A stretch of DNA of 64,000 nt from assembly GCA_047974375.1 (NCBI GenBank), contig JBKECF010000086.1:1-64000 (forward strand). The letters are read 5' to 3'. This document shows positions 17,863 through 27,104 of the stretch, in pieces (position 1 is the stretch's first letter; the number at the start of each line of letters is the position of its first letter). The translations under genes and the position numbers were made by a program. The notes under the pieces were generated by a model. It was given only the letters and a program-made list of their open reading frames with translations, had not been told where the DNA came from and did no database searches. Origin of the DNA: JBKECF01 sp047974375. Lineage in GTDB: Bacteria > Bacillota > Clostridia > Lachnospirales > CAMZNU01.

Positions 17863-19331
17863 ATTTACTAGAAGTAAAAAAGTTGAGTAAATATTATAGC
17901 GAGGAATTCGCTTTAAAAAATATAAATTTGAATTTAAAAAAAGGCGAAGTACATGGAATTATTGGTGAAAATGGAAGTGGCAAAACTTGCTTTATGAAAA
18001 ATATAAGTGGTTTCGAAAAACCGGACTTAGGGCTTATTTCTATTAATGGAAAAGAAGTTAAAGATGTTAATTATCTTGCTAAAAATATTTTATTTATAAT
18101 GCAAGAGCCTAATTTATTTGCCAATTTAACAGTGGCAGAAAATATTTATTTTGATGAATTCATTATAAACAAATCCCCGATTTTTAACTATATGGATGTG
18201 GTTTTTAGAAGCAAAGAAGTTTTGCAAGAGCTTTCCATTGGAATTAATCCCTTGGAAAAAGTTTCTAATTTAACTTTGGCACAAAAACAATTGATAGAAG
18301 TAGCAAAGGCATATGTATCTAATTGCTCTATGATTATTTTTGACGAGCCTACAACTACTTTTACGGATATTGAGAGCAATATTTTATTTAATGTAATAGA
18401 CTATTTAAAAGAAAAAGGCTTGGGGATTATTTTTATATCTCATAAACTGAAAGAAATACGAAAAATATGTACATCTCTAAGTATTTTCACCAATGGTAGT
18501 GCTGTTACATATTATGATTTAAAATCTCTTTCCGATGATGAAATACTTAAAACCATGGCAAGCAGGCCTTTTTTAGACAGCTATCCCAAAGTAAATATAA
18601 AGAAGGGAAATGTAGTTTTAGAAATTAAAAATCTTTCTTCGGGAAATGTGTTGCATAATATTTCTTTAACTTTAAAACAAGGGGAAGTTCTTGGTATAAC
18701 GGGACTAGTTGGCTCTGGGCGAACTTATTTATCCAACTACCTTTTTGGTTCTATTTGCAAAAATAAAATAGATACTCTCTTTAAAGAAAAAAATGTATCT
18801 ATGAAAAATACAAAAGATGCCATAGAAAATAATATGATTATGCTGCCAGAGAACAGAGAAACAGCGGTTTTTGGAAAGCATAACGCTCTTTTTAATACAA
18901 CAATTGCCAGCTTAAAAAGATTTATCTCCAACAACACTATTCAAGATGATTTATTGGAACGTCAAACAAATATCTACTTCGAAAAATTCCATGTGTTTCC
19001 AAATAAAACAGAAAATGATATTGAAACCTTTAGCAGTGGAAATCAGCAAAAAATTATTTTTTTACGATTAATAATGACTAACTCCCTTATTTATATTTTA
19101 GACGAGCCTACAAGGGGCATAGACATACCTACTAAAATTGATATTTATAATTGTATAAATGATATTGTGGCAAAGGGTGGTTCTGTTATGATATTATCTT
19201 CAGATATTGATGAACTTTTAGGCATGGCAGATAGAATATTAATTATGGAAGAAGGAAGAATTGTAAAGGAGTCTATTCCAGATTGTACTGATAAAGAAGA
19301 GATTTTAATGTATGCTACAGGTAGGAAGTAG
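17859..19331 (+). CDS. Orphan sugar-type ABC ATPase, tandem NBD
   Basis: 490-aa RbsA/MglA-like double ATPase, but without a permease or binding protein next to it. Domain 1 has an intact Walker A GENGSGKT and Walker B MIIFDEPTTTF, but its signature is LTLAQKQ. Domain 2 has GLVGSGRT, FSSGNQQK and YILDEPTRGID. Start TTG at 17859 overlaps the DeoR stop, with GGAAAGGGGG upstream. It could power a permease encoded elsewhere, serve the neighbouring ChvE-type system, or act with the degenerate DeoR protein as a regulator. None of these can be decided here. Confidence 0.85.
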   Translation: MNLLEVKKLSKYYSEEFALKNINLNLKKGEVHGIIGENGSGKTCFMKNISGFEKPDLGLISINGKEVKDVNYLAKNILFIMQEPNLFANLTVAENIYFDEFIINKSPIFNYMDVVFRSKEVLQELSIGINPLEKVSNLTLAQKQLIEVAKAYVSNCSMIIFDEPTTTFTDIESNILFNVIDYLKEKGLGIIFISHKLKEIRKICTSLSIFTNGSAVTYYDLKSLSDDEILKTMASRPFLDSYPKVNIKKGNVVLEIKNLSSGNVLHNISLTLKQGEVLGITGLVGSGRTYLSNYLFGSICKNKIDTLFKEKNVSMKNTKDAIENNMIMLPENRETAVFGKHNALFNTTIASLKRFISNNTIQDDLLERQTNIYFEKFHVFPNKTENDIETFSSGNQQKIIFLRLIMTNSLIYILDEPTRGIDIPTKIDIYNCINDIVAKGGSVMILSSDIDELLGMADRILIMEEGRIVKESIPDCTDKEEILMYATGRK

Positions 19332-19478
19332 GATTTATAGAAGTATAATAATAAAATATCTAAAGTTATTAACTTATAAGTCTGAAATTATTAAAATGTG
19401 ATTGTTTTCGGTGCACAATATAAGAAAGATATTTAAGAGGTGATTTTTTAAGAGAACTTATATATGGAGGCTTAGAGT

Positions 19479-20265
19479 ATGAAGAAAATCGAATCAAGAA
19501 AAAATAATTTATTTAATTATGCAACAAGTGAACTGTCATGGCAATCAAATTAATAGATATAAAGAATCTTTGTTAGACGAAGGTGTTGAAGATGAAAAGA
19601 TTATTTGTGTTTTCTATAAGATAATTGAGCAATCAGATAAAGAAGATGCTGATTGTGAATTTGATAGAGAAAAACTTTTAAATATATTCAAAAAATACAA
19701 AGAAAAAATAAGTAATCAAATATTTTTAGACTATTATGAGTATTTACAGCGGATTGATGCTGAAGTTAATAGTTTTGAAGAAACCCCAATTCAAGATTGG
19801 ACAGATAAAATGTTTATTGGATTCTTTAAACATCTGAGAAAAACTGTTCTGGAAGGAGATACAACACACTGGGGTTATATAAGTAATCCTAAAGGTGGCT
19901 TTATGGGGTTGTGGATAACCAGTGTTTTAGGTAACGAAGATTTAATAAGAATTGGATTTCATAAGAAATGCATAAAAGATTTATATTTACAGTTAGAATA
20001 TAATTATGAAATAAATAAGTGTGTTATTTGCATAAAATACTTAATTGATGATAAAGAAACTGTATATGGTAATTGTAAAGCTAAAATTTTTAATTATAAA
20101 AATAAAATTTCATATTATTTTCAAGAACAAGTTGGTAAAGTATATACTAAAACTCGAAATTATTTTGGGGAACATATGACAGTTGGGTATGTTACATACA
20201 ATAAAAGCGATTATGTAACAAAATTGCTTCTTATGAAAAATACTTTGAAGAATTTAAAAATATAA
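19479..20265 (+). pseudogene. PD-(D/E)XK-type nuclease remnant with internal deletion
   Basis: An ATG at 19479 after TGGAGG opens MKKIESRKNNLFNYATSELS and stops four codons later. The continuing frame from 19519 (INRYKESLLDEGV, FLDYYEYLQRI, GYISNPKGGFMGLW) matches the C-terminal part of a PD-(D/E)XK nuclease family whose N-terminus typically reads LFDYATSELSQDAF. The roughly 150-residue catalytic middle is missing and the frame changes at the junction. The surviving 248-aa frame could be expressed but would lack the nuclease core. Family assignment is from memory of the motifs. Confidence 0.7.
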
Positions 20266-20303
20266 AATTATGTATAGGAGGAATAGATATAGGAATAAAT
20301 ATT

Positions 20304-20804
20304 ATGTTAGGAGATATTACAAAATCATATGATGACGCTATAGTAAATGCAGCAAACAAAACTTTACTTGGTGGAGGTGGAGTTGATGGTGCAATACATA
20401 GAGCGGTTGGGGTAAAACTATTAGGAGAGTGTAATGAATTATGAGGTTGTGAAACAGGAGAAGCAAAAATAACAAAAGCATATAATTTATTAGCGAAATA
20501 TGTTATTCACACAGTTGGCCCTAGGTATAAAAATGGTAAATTTAATGAGGAAAAATTATTAGCAAATTGCTATAGAAACTCACTTGAATTGGCATCTAAT
20601 TATAATATAAAGACTATTTCTTTTCCTCCTATAAGCACAGGTATATATGGCTATCCCGTAAAGGAAGCCTCTCTTGTAGCGATGAAAGTTGTTTGCTCTT
20701 ATGAAGATGATTTTGAAGAAATTAATATTGTATGTTTTGATGAGAATACTTTAAAAGTATATGAACATGCACTTGAGTTAGTGAAGAAAGGTATTAATTT
20801 ATAA
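20304..20804 (+). pseudogene. Macro-domain (ADP-ribose hydrolase type) gene with one in-frame TGA
   Basis: The frame reads MLGDITKSYDDAIVNAANKT, then GGGGVDGAIHRAVG, KYVIHTVGP and PPISTGIYGYP, the standard macro-domain motifs for ADP-ribose binding. A TGA at 20442-20444 interrupts it at EL*GCETGEAK. Homologues usually have glycine there, so one GGA-to-TGA change explains it. The start is also unclear: AGGAGG at 20276 is followed by ATA codons and the first ATG is at 20304. It is a probable recent pseudogene, adjacent to the broken nuclease gene. Confidence 0.85.
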
Positions 20805-20883
20805 TAAAAAGAATTTTACAACTTTTATATGCGGTGGACTACATATTCGTCACTTACTGGGGATTTAAGGCAACACTAACAGA

Positions 20884-20948
20884 TAGGACGTTTGACTTTA
20901 GGTAAAGTATAGCTGAATTCTTTTGCCTACTTTTGGTCAAACGTCCTA
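20884..20948. other. Long perfect-arm hairpin
   Basis: Thirteen-bp arms TAGGACGTTTGAC and GTCAAACGTCCTA enclose a second, smaller inverted pair (AGGTAAAG / CTTTTGCCT). The structure spans 65 bp between the macro pseudogene and convergent nagB. It could serve as a bidirectional terminator although it lacks a clean T tract, or it may be a remnant of a small mobile element. Confidence 0.7.
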
Positions 20949-20962
20949 AATATTTTAAAGGG

Positions 20963-21715
20963 CTACCAGTGCTTAATTTTAGATAAATCTAACAAAGATG
21001 TAGACTCATGATCGAAATATATAAACCAACGTTTATGTTCTATCAATGCAGTCCCTGGTATATTTATATTTTCTTTTTGAGATTCCATTACTTTTTTTAC
21101 AGCAGAAGCCTTAGCACTATAAGGAATAAGACTAACTATATTTTCGAAAGATTTTATAAATGGAACTGAAGCACTAATGGCCTGTTTTGGTACTTCATCT
21201 ATAGAGGAAAACCAGCCTTCGTTAACCTGCTGTTGCCTACATTTTTCATCTAAGTTAACTAAATGATAAGAATCTTTACAATTAAAATCAGCAGGTGGGT
21301 CGTTAAATGCTATATGTGCATTTTCTCCAAAACCAATCATGCCTAAATCTATTTTATCTTTATGGGCTTCTTTATTTAGGGTCGCTAAAGTTTCATCGAT
21401 ATTTTTGGTTCCATCTATAAAGTGAACCTTCATAGGGTTGATATTAGAGATAAAACGTTCTTTAATATATTTTTGGAAGCTAGCAGTATGAGTCGATGGT
21501 AATCCGCAATATTCATCTAAATGAAAAATTTCAATTTTATCCCAAGGAATATTTTGGGATAAGAGGCTTTCATAAAAATATAATTGTGACTGACCTGTTG
21601 CAGCCATGAACCTTGCTTTGCCTTGTTTTTGAACAGACTCTATTAATATTTGACCTGCTTTTTCTCCTGCAAATTTTCCGGTTTCTTTAGCATCTTGCAA
21701 AATTCTAATTTCCAT
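20963..21715 (-). CDS. nagB: Glucosamine-6-phosphate deaminase-like protein (NagB family)
   Basis: 250-aa aldose-ketose isomerase fold. IFHLDEYCG carries the conserved catalytic Asp (residue 67). The ring-opening motif reads GFGENAHIAFNDP: compared with the classical GxxxDGHIAFNEP, the Asp is Asn132, the His134 is kept and the Glu is Asp139. These changes mark a divergent NagB subgroup that may act on another amino-sugar phosphate. Starts at an ATG after TTAGGAGAA, 36 bp downstream of nagA, in the operon gntR-nagA-nagB. Confidence 0.85.
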   Translation of the reverse strand: MEIRILQDAKETGKFAGEKAGQILIESVQKQGKARFMAATGQSQLYFYESLLSQNIPWDKIEIFHLDEYCGLPSTHTASFQKYIKERFISNINPMKVHFIDGTKNIDETLATLNKEAHKDKIDLGMIGFGENAHIAFNDPPADFNCKDSYHLVNLDEKCRQQQVNEGWFSSIDEVPKQAISASVPFIKSFENIVSLIPYSAKASAVKKVMESQKENINIPGTALIEHKRWFIYFDHESTSLLDLSKIKHW

Positions 21716-21751
21716 AATATTTTCTCCTAATGCTTGTTTATACCTACAGTA

Positions 21752-22945
21752 TTATTTATTTTTATTAAGATAAGTAGTTTTTCCGCCTACTAATACCCTT
21801 TCAATAACTATATTTTCATCAAAAATTATTAAATCAGCATCTTTTCCACAATCTATACTTCCTTTCTCTCTCTCAACTCCAATTATTCTTGACGGTGTAA
21901 GACACATCATTTTAATGCAATCTACTAATGGAATTTTAGCACTGTGATACATTGTCCTTACTAATCTATCATCTGTAGCAATACTGCCACCAAATCCGCT
22001 TTTATCTAATAATTTTGCAACGTCGTCTTCAATAATTACAGGAATTCCATACCCTTTACTTCCTAGGAAAGACTCTTTTTCATCAGTACCTGCGCATCTC
22101 ATTGAATCACATGTAAGGGCAATATTTTCAGGACCTTTATATCTCCAAACTGTATTTAATAATTCGATAGGTATATGGCATCCATCAGCAATAAGTTCAA
22201 CTGTAAGTCCATTTATAATAAGTGCGCTTTCTTGAACTCCTGAAAAACGAAATCCACCTCGTCGTGTTATAGTTGACATCGCTGAATAGAGATGTGTTAT
22301 ATGGGTAAAGCCGTTATAGAAAGCTTCTTTTACAGTCTCATATTCAGCTGCAGAATGTCCAATTGAGACACAAATACCGTGTTTCTTTAAATATCTGCCC
22401 ATTTCCATAGCTCCAGGCAATTCTGGTGCAATGGTCCAACGCAAAATGGTATTAGGGTATTTTTCAATTAAAAATTTGTACTCTGCAGGATCTGGGTTGC
22501 GTAAGCTTTTTTCATCCATAGCTCCCTTATAAGTAGGATTAAGATAAGGTCCTTCCATATGTAAACCCAACAAATTCGGACCGTTTTTAATGATTTTTTT
22601 TGCCTCGATATAATTTTTAATACATAATAAAGTGCACTCTTTATTTGCCGCTAAAGTAGTTGGTAACAACGATGTTGTTCCGTGTTTCATGTGGGTGTTA
22701 GCTGCTGTCAAAAAAGATGTTACGTCTCCGTCCATAAAATCAGCACCACCAGCCCCATGAGTATGTAATTCTACAAAGCCGGGCGATAAATATTTTCCTC
22801 TGGCATTAATCATATTATTAGATTTTTTATCTTGGGGTAAATAACCTTTTCCAATTTCACAAATCTTATCACTTTCTATAATTAGATATCCGTATGCGAT
22901 TTCGTATTGTAAAACTACATTAGCATTATAAATTATTGTAGTCAT
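21752..22945 (-). CDS. nagA: N-acetylglucosamine-6-phosphate deacetylase
   Basis: 397-aa metal-dependent amidohydrolase. HTHGAGGADFMDGD gives the HxH site, GLHMEGPYLNP the metal Glu, SIGHSAAEYE and THITHLYSAM the histidines, ADGCHIP a substrate contact and LTCDSM the catalytic Asp. It removes acetate from GlcNAc-6-P (or an epimer) to yield the amino-sugar phosphate used by the NagB-like deaminase. The ATG overlaps the end of the gntR gene by 20 bp. Confidence 0.93.
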   Translation of the reverse strand: MTTIIYNANVVLQYEIAYGYLIIESDKICEIGKGYLPQDKKSNNMINARGKYLSPGFVELHTHGAGGADFMDGDVTSFLTAANTHMKHGTTSLLPTTLAANKECTLLCIKNYIEAKKIIKNGPNLLGLHMEGPYLNPTYKGAMDEKSLRNPDPAEYKFLIEKYPNTILRWTIAPELPGAMEMGRYLKKHGICVSIGHSAAEYETVKEAFYNGFTHITHLYSAMSTITRRGGFRFSGVQESALIINGLTVELIADGCHIPIELLNTVWRYKGPENIALTCDSMRCAGTDEKESFLGSKGYGIPVIIEDDVAKLLDKSGFGGSIATDDRLVRTMYHSAKIPLVDCIKMMCLTPSRIIGVEREKGSIDCGKDADLIIFDENIVIERVLVGGKTTYLNKNK

Positions 22946-23609
22946 CTATATCATCTCCCACATTGCAATGCTCTACGCAATAAGTTAAATGCTTGTCAAG
23001 TGTTGCCAGTGCAAGTTTTTCATCACGTGCCTTAATTGCATCCAAAAGTACAATATGTTCATTATGCGCTATAGTCATGTTTACTTCTTTTAAATTCATT
23101 ATTCTAACTCGATTAAAGTGAATCATTACATCACCAAATAATTGATACACTTGTTCTTTTCCACAAGCCTTAAAAATTAAATTATGAAATTCATCATCTT
23201 GTAAAAACCACTTGCCGATTTCCCCTTTAGATACATAATATGAACCCATAAAAAGATTTTCTTCCAGCAAATTTATGTAGTCCTTGCTAATTCCTTCACA
23301 GGCTAAGGCGATTATTGCGTGCTCTATTGTTAAACGAATGAAGCAAGCATTGGACACTAGTTGCTTATTTATTTTTGACACAAAAGTTCCTCTTTGTGGT
23401 TCTATATTCACTATATTAGATTTTTCTAAATCTTTTAGTGCTTCACGTATAGGTGTGCGACTCATATTAAGTTGCTTGCTAATCTCAACTTCGCTTATTA
23501 ACTGACCAGGCGCTAATTTTAAATATAATATATTATGACGTAAAATACGAAAAGCATATTGTCTGGCAGTTTCGTTAACATCACGAGGGGTAATTTCTAA
23601 TTGATACAT
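22926..23609 (-). CDS. GntR-family regulator (FadR/FCD subgroup)
   Basis: 227 aa. N-terminal winged helix: ILRHNILYLKLAPGQLISEV, SRTPIREALKDLEKSNIV; C-terminal helical FCD-like domain with metal-binding-type residues (DDEFHNLIF, AHNEHIVLLDAI). I choose the ATG at 23609 because GGAGGAAAG directly precedes it; the open frame continues to 23690 through the promoter region. It heads the nagA-nagB operon and faces the divergent epimerase/transporter operon. It probably controls both through sites in 23700-23830 (inference). Confidence 0.9.
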   Translation of the reverse strand: MYQLEITPRDVNETARQYAFRILRHNILYLKLAPGQLISEVEISKQLNMSRTPIREALKDLEKSNIVNIEPQRGTFVSKINKQLVSNACFIRLTIEHAIIALACEGISKDYINLLEENLFMGSYYVSKGEIGKWFLQDDEFHNLIFKACGKEQVYQLFGDVMIHFNRVRIMNLKEVNMTIAHNEHIVLLDAIKARDEKLALATLDKHLTYCVEHCNVGDDIDDYNNL

Positions 23610-23715
23610 CTTTCCTCCACTTTCTAAATAAATCATTAATGCATAAAGTTTAAGTATTCTATATATATTATTTATTTTCGGTTCACACAATAAATAATAT
23701 TACTTCCTAATACGC

Positions 23716-23744
23716 ATACTAGCATACTAGATTTATCATGTCAA
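23716..23744 (-). promoter_or_regulatory. Promoter of gntR-nagAB with tandem TAGTATGC
   Basis: Minus-strand TTGACA (23744-23739), 17-bp spacer, TAGTAT (23721-23716). The spacer and -10 form the tandem repeat TAGTATGCTAGTATGC. Repeat units overlapping the -10 are a plausible autoregulatory operator. Confidence 0.75.
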
Positions 23745-23784
23745 ATATTTAATAAATTCAGTTTAATTTGTAAAAAATATATTC

Positions 23785-23799
23785 AGTATTGACAATACT
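23785..23799. promoter_or_regulatory. Palindromic operator AGTATTGACAATACT
   Basis: A perfect 7-1-7 palindrome whose right half forms part of the -35 box (TTGACA at 23789) of the plus-strand operon promoter. This placement is typical of a repressor site; the adjacent GntR protein is the best candidate. Confidence 0.7.
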
Positions 23800-23817
23800 A
23801 AAATTTAAATATATGCT
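23789..23817 (+). promoter_or_regulatory. Promoter of the epimerase/CUT1/DUF4838 operon
   Basis: TTGACA at 23789-23794, a 17-bp spacer and TATGCT at 23812-23817. It drives the plus-strand operon starting at 23990. The remaining 170 bp up to the start codon is AT-rich leader with no recognisable structure. Confidence 0.7.
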
Positions 23818-23989
23818 AATATACAAGAACACAAGTTAGGCTATAGTTCTAATTTTTATTTACAATGAAATCTATTAAAGTTGATTTTTATATACATTTT
23901 AAATCCATTTAACTTATAAATGAAAAAAATATATAAAAAATTATCTACATAAATACTTATATATCATAAAAATAACTTTGGGGGTAAAT

Positions 23990-25324
23990 ATGCTAACAAA
24001 TAATAATAAATTTAGACTTCTTGGATTTTACGAAAATGAATTAACTAATAACTTATTGCACTTTTGGTTAGAACGATGTGTGGACGAAAAAAATGGTGGT
24101 TTCTTTAATTGTTTTGATAACACAGGCTGCAATCTAATCAGCACTGACAAATATATATGGTCACAAGGGAGGTTTGTTTGGGTATTTGCATCTTTAGCAA
24201 CAATGAAATCAGATACATTTACTAGTTCGCAAAGAGAAAAATTTAAAAAATTAGCTCGACATGGAATTAAATTTCTAAGGGAATTTGCACTAATATCTCC
24301 TAATGACTTGAGATGTTTATACCTTGTAGATGAAAAAGGTTCTTCAAAAAAACCAAAAAATTACAATTTTTTTGATGCCAGCATTTATGCAGACTGTTTT
24401 GTAGCTTTAGCTTTCGCAAAAGTAGCCCATATGGATACGGATCTTAGTTTATGGAATTTTGCTAAATCTTTATATAATTCTGTAAATTTACGTTTGAAAA
24501 ATGATAATTATCATACATTTCCATATCCCATGGGACATGAATATAGGGCGCATGGAATACCCATGATAATGACTAATGTAGAAACAGAATTATTTAAAAC
24601 AGCAAAAGAACTAGATAAAGATTTTGCACTAGTATTAAAAAAATCTTTGAAAAAAAATGTTTCAGATACTTTAGACAATTTTGTTGACGAAAATAATTTA
24701 ATAAGAGAAGTAATAAATAGTGACAATACTTTTATAGAGAATTTATTGGGAGAACACCTAAATCCAGGCCATACAATTGAAAATATTTGGTTTATTTTGG
24801 ATGCTATGGAAATAGAAGATGAGTTGAACACAGTGGAAACATTAAAGAGGCTAAGTACCATTACTTTAAATACTTTAGAAATAGGATGGGATAGAGAGTG
24901 TGGCGGCATATTTCATTATGTTAATAAAGAAGGAGGTATGATAACAAAAAATAATATTCCCATAGAAAATGAACCTGTACTACAATATGCACTTGAAAAC
25001 AGTGGCGGTAAAATTTGGTGGGTGCACTCTGAAGCATTATATACATTGTTACGACTTTATATTATCACGGATAATACGGAGTTTTTATCCTGGTATGATA
25101 AAATTGAGGATTATACATTCAATCACTTTCCTAATCCAAATAGAGAAATACGAGAATGGGTGCAATCATTAGATCGATTCGGTAATGCAAAAAAAGAAGC
25201 AGTTGGCCTTCCTGTAAAAGATCCGTATCATATTACTAGAAATGTACTATTAATTATTGAATTATTATATAAAAATTTACGAAAGAAGGATAGTTATGAA
25301 AATAAATTCAATGTCAAAATCTAG
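23990..25324 (+). CDS. N-acylglucosamine 2-epimerase family protein
   Basis: 444-aa (alpha/alpha)6-barrel epimerase. Motifs of the AGE/RenBP family: SQGRFVWVF near residue 55, the catalytic-histidine region EHLNPGHTIENIWF at about 260-273 and IWWVHSEAL near residue 345. It interconverts GlcNAc/ManNAc or related 2-epimeric free sugars. Start is the ATG at 23990 after TGGGGGT. The product overlaps the first permease gene by 29 bp, so the epimerase and importer are co-expressed; it presumably prepares an imported N-acetylhexosamine for the nagAB route. Confidence 0.87.
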   Translation: MLTNNNKFRLLGFYENELTNNLLHFWLERCVDEKNGGFFNCFDNTGCNLISTDKYIWSQGRFVWVFASLATMKSDTFTSSQREKFKKLARHGIKFLREFALISPNDLRCLYLVDEKGSSKKPKNYNFFDASIYADCFVALAFAKVAHMDTDLSLWNFAKSLYNSVNLRLKNDNYHTFPYPMGHEYRAHGIPMIMTNVETELFKTAKELDKDFALVLKKSLKKNVSDTLDNFVDENNLIREVINSDNTFIENLLGEHLNPGHTIENIWFILDAMEIEDELNTVETLKRLSTITLNTLEIGWDRECGGIFHYVNKEGGMITKNNIPIENEPVLQYALENSGGKIWWVHSEALYTLLRLYIITDNTEFLSWYDKIEDYTFNHFPNPNREIREWVQSLDRFGNAKKEAVGLPVKDPYHITRNVLLIIELLYKNLRKKDSYENKFNVKI

Positions 25325-26198
25325 CAAAATTGAAATGATTAAAGGTGTTTTATTTATTGCACCAAGTTTTATGGGTTTTATATTCCTTTCTTTTTTACCG
25401 TTATTTATAACATTAATACTTAGCCTTTCTGAATGGGATCTGGTTTCAGGACTACAAGGAATAGATTTTATTGGTTTTGACAATTTTTTAAAATTATTTA
25501 GTGACAATACTTTCAAAGGATCTTTCATTAATAATATTAAATTTGCTATTTGGTCAATGCCGGTATTATTAATTATGGGTTTTATAGGTGCTGTAATGAT
25601 TAATAATTTACTTAAAACAGGTACTTATTTTAAAATTATATATTTTTTGCCATATATATCTAGTTCTGTGGCTGTAGCTGCAGTATGGAGAGTTATATTT
25701 CAGCCTACATATGGGCCTATAAATACTTCGTTACATAACATAGGAATAGATAATCCGCCTCAATGGTTAGTTTCTCCAGACTGGGCACTTTTCGTTATAA
25801 CGCTTATGTTTGTATGGCAACAATTAGGATATTATATTCTTTTATATACAACTGCCTTAGCAGGGGTTTCTAAAGAGCTATATGAAGCAGCAGAAATCGA
25901 TGGTGCAAATAAACGTCAAACATTAATGTATATAACAGTTCCAATGGTTACGCCGACTACATTTTTTCTTTCTGTTACAGGAATAATAGCTTCATTCAAA
26001 GTATTTGATGCCATACAAGTATTAACTCAAGGCGGTCCTGGTAATTCCACATCTGTGCTTGTGTACTATTTATATAAAGTTTCATTTGAACAATATAAAT
26101 TTGGATATGGAGCCGCAATTTCTATGATTTTATTTTTTGCAGTATTTATAATAACGGCATTTCAATGGAAGGGGCAAAAATCTTGGGTGAACTACTAA
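25296..26198 (+). CDS. CUT1 sugar ABC transporter permease (UgpA/LacF-like)
   Basis: 300-aa membrane protein with six predicted segments and the ATPase-docking EAA loop ELYEAAEIDGANKRQTLMYI around residue 205. Start chosen at ATG 25296 (AAGGATAG upstream), giving a normal N-terminus; the open frame begins at 25257. It pairs with the permease at 26217 and the binding protein at 27219. No dedicated ATPase is encoded; such systems in Bacillota usually share an MsmK/MsmX-type ATPase encoded elsewhere. Confidence 0.92.
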   Translation: MKINSMSKSSKIEMIKGVLFIAPSFMGFIFLSFLPLFITLILSLSEWDLVSGLQGIDFIGFDNFLKLFSDNTFKGSFINNIKFAIWSMPVLLIMGFIGAVMINNLLKTGTYFKIIYFLPYISSSVAVAAVWRVIFQPTYGPINTSLHNIGIDNPPQWLVSPDWALFVITLMFVWQQLGYYILLYTTALAGVSKELYEAAEIDGANKRQTLMYITVPMVTPTTFFLSVTGIIASFKVFDAIQVLTQGGPGNSTSVLVYYLYKVSFEQYKFGYGAAISMILFFAVFIITAFQWKGQKSWVNY

Positions 26199-26216
26199 AA
26201 TAACAAGGAGAATCAT

Positions 26217-27056
26217 ATGAATATATTAAAAACAAATAGTTTAAGTAAAATTATAATTTTTTTCATCATTAGTATAATAGGTATAATCATGATATTTCCT
26301 TTGGCTTGGATGATAAGTGCTTCGTTCAAATTTGAATCCGATGTGTTTACATTTCCCATTGAATGGATTCCGTCTAGAAGTAGAGGATTAGAAAACTATA
26401 AAGAAGTTTGGCTAGGACGTATGCCATTTGCTTTATACTATTGGAATTCAATTAAAACAACGTGCGTATCGGTTTTCTTTTCGATAATTATTGGTTGTCT
26501 AGGCGCATATGGATTTTCTAAAATTGAGTTTCCAGGTAGAGACAAACTTTTTCTGCTGTACTTAACAACAATGTCCTTACCTGAGCAAGTTACACTAATT
26601 CCACGATTTATGCTTTTTACTGAAATAGGGCTTATAGATACCCATTGGTCCATAATATTAAATAGTACTTTTAGTGTAATGAGTGTATTTATACTTAGAC
26701 AAGCGATGATTGCTATTCCCAATGAATTATCGCAAGCCTCAAAAATAGATGGAGCTGGTCATTTGAAGACTTTATTTTCGATAATTATGCCAGTTATAAA
26801 GCCATCTATAGCAACTTTTGTAATACTAAAATTCGTTTGGACTTGGAATGATTATCAAAACCCGCTAGTATTTTTAACAAATTCAAAATTATATACAATT
26901 CAACTTGGGGTAAAAATGTTTAGCGATGCTTTTGGCAGCTTTTATGCCCTTACTATGGCTGCGGCAGTATCTGCAATTGTCCCTTTAATAATTCTTTTTA
27001 TAATCGGGCAAAAGTACATTATATCGGGAATAACAGACGGTGGTATAAAGGGTTAA
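26217..27056 (+). CDS. CUT1 sugar ABC transporter permease (UgpE/LacG-like)
   Basis: 279-aa inner-membrane protein; EAA loop ELSQASKIDGAGHLKTLFSI near residue 165, ending SGITDGGIKG, typical of the second CUT1 permease. It is 18 bp downstream of its partner, with CAAGGAGAA before the ATG. A repeat-like segment separates it from the binding-protein gene. Confidence 0.92.
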   Translation: MNILKTNSLSKIIIFFIISIIGIIMIFPLAWMISASFKFESDVFTFPIEWIPSRSRGLENYKEVWLGRMPFALYYWNSIKTTCVSVFFSIIIGCLGAYGFSKIEFPGRDKLFLLYLTTMSLPEQVTLIPRFMLFTEIGLIDTHWSIILNSTFSVMSVFILRQAMIAIPNELSQASKIDGAGHLKTLFSIIMPVIKPSIATFVILKFVWTWNDYQNPLVFLTNSKLYTIQLGVKMFSDAFGSFYALTMAAAVSAIVPLIILFIIGQKYIISGITDGGIKG

Positions 27057-27104
27057 ATTTAGTAGTTGGAAATTTATTTTAATATGTAGGATTGAAATAT
27101 TTTA

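Noticed and set aside
20442..20444. Selenocysteine at the macro-domain TGA
   Set aside because: No SECIS-like hairpin is evident just after the codon, macro domains have glycine here, and the adjacent gene is also decayed.
23978..23989. Upstream TTG start for the epimerase gene
   Set aside because: The TTG overlaps the TGGGGG ribosome site that serves the ATG at 23990.
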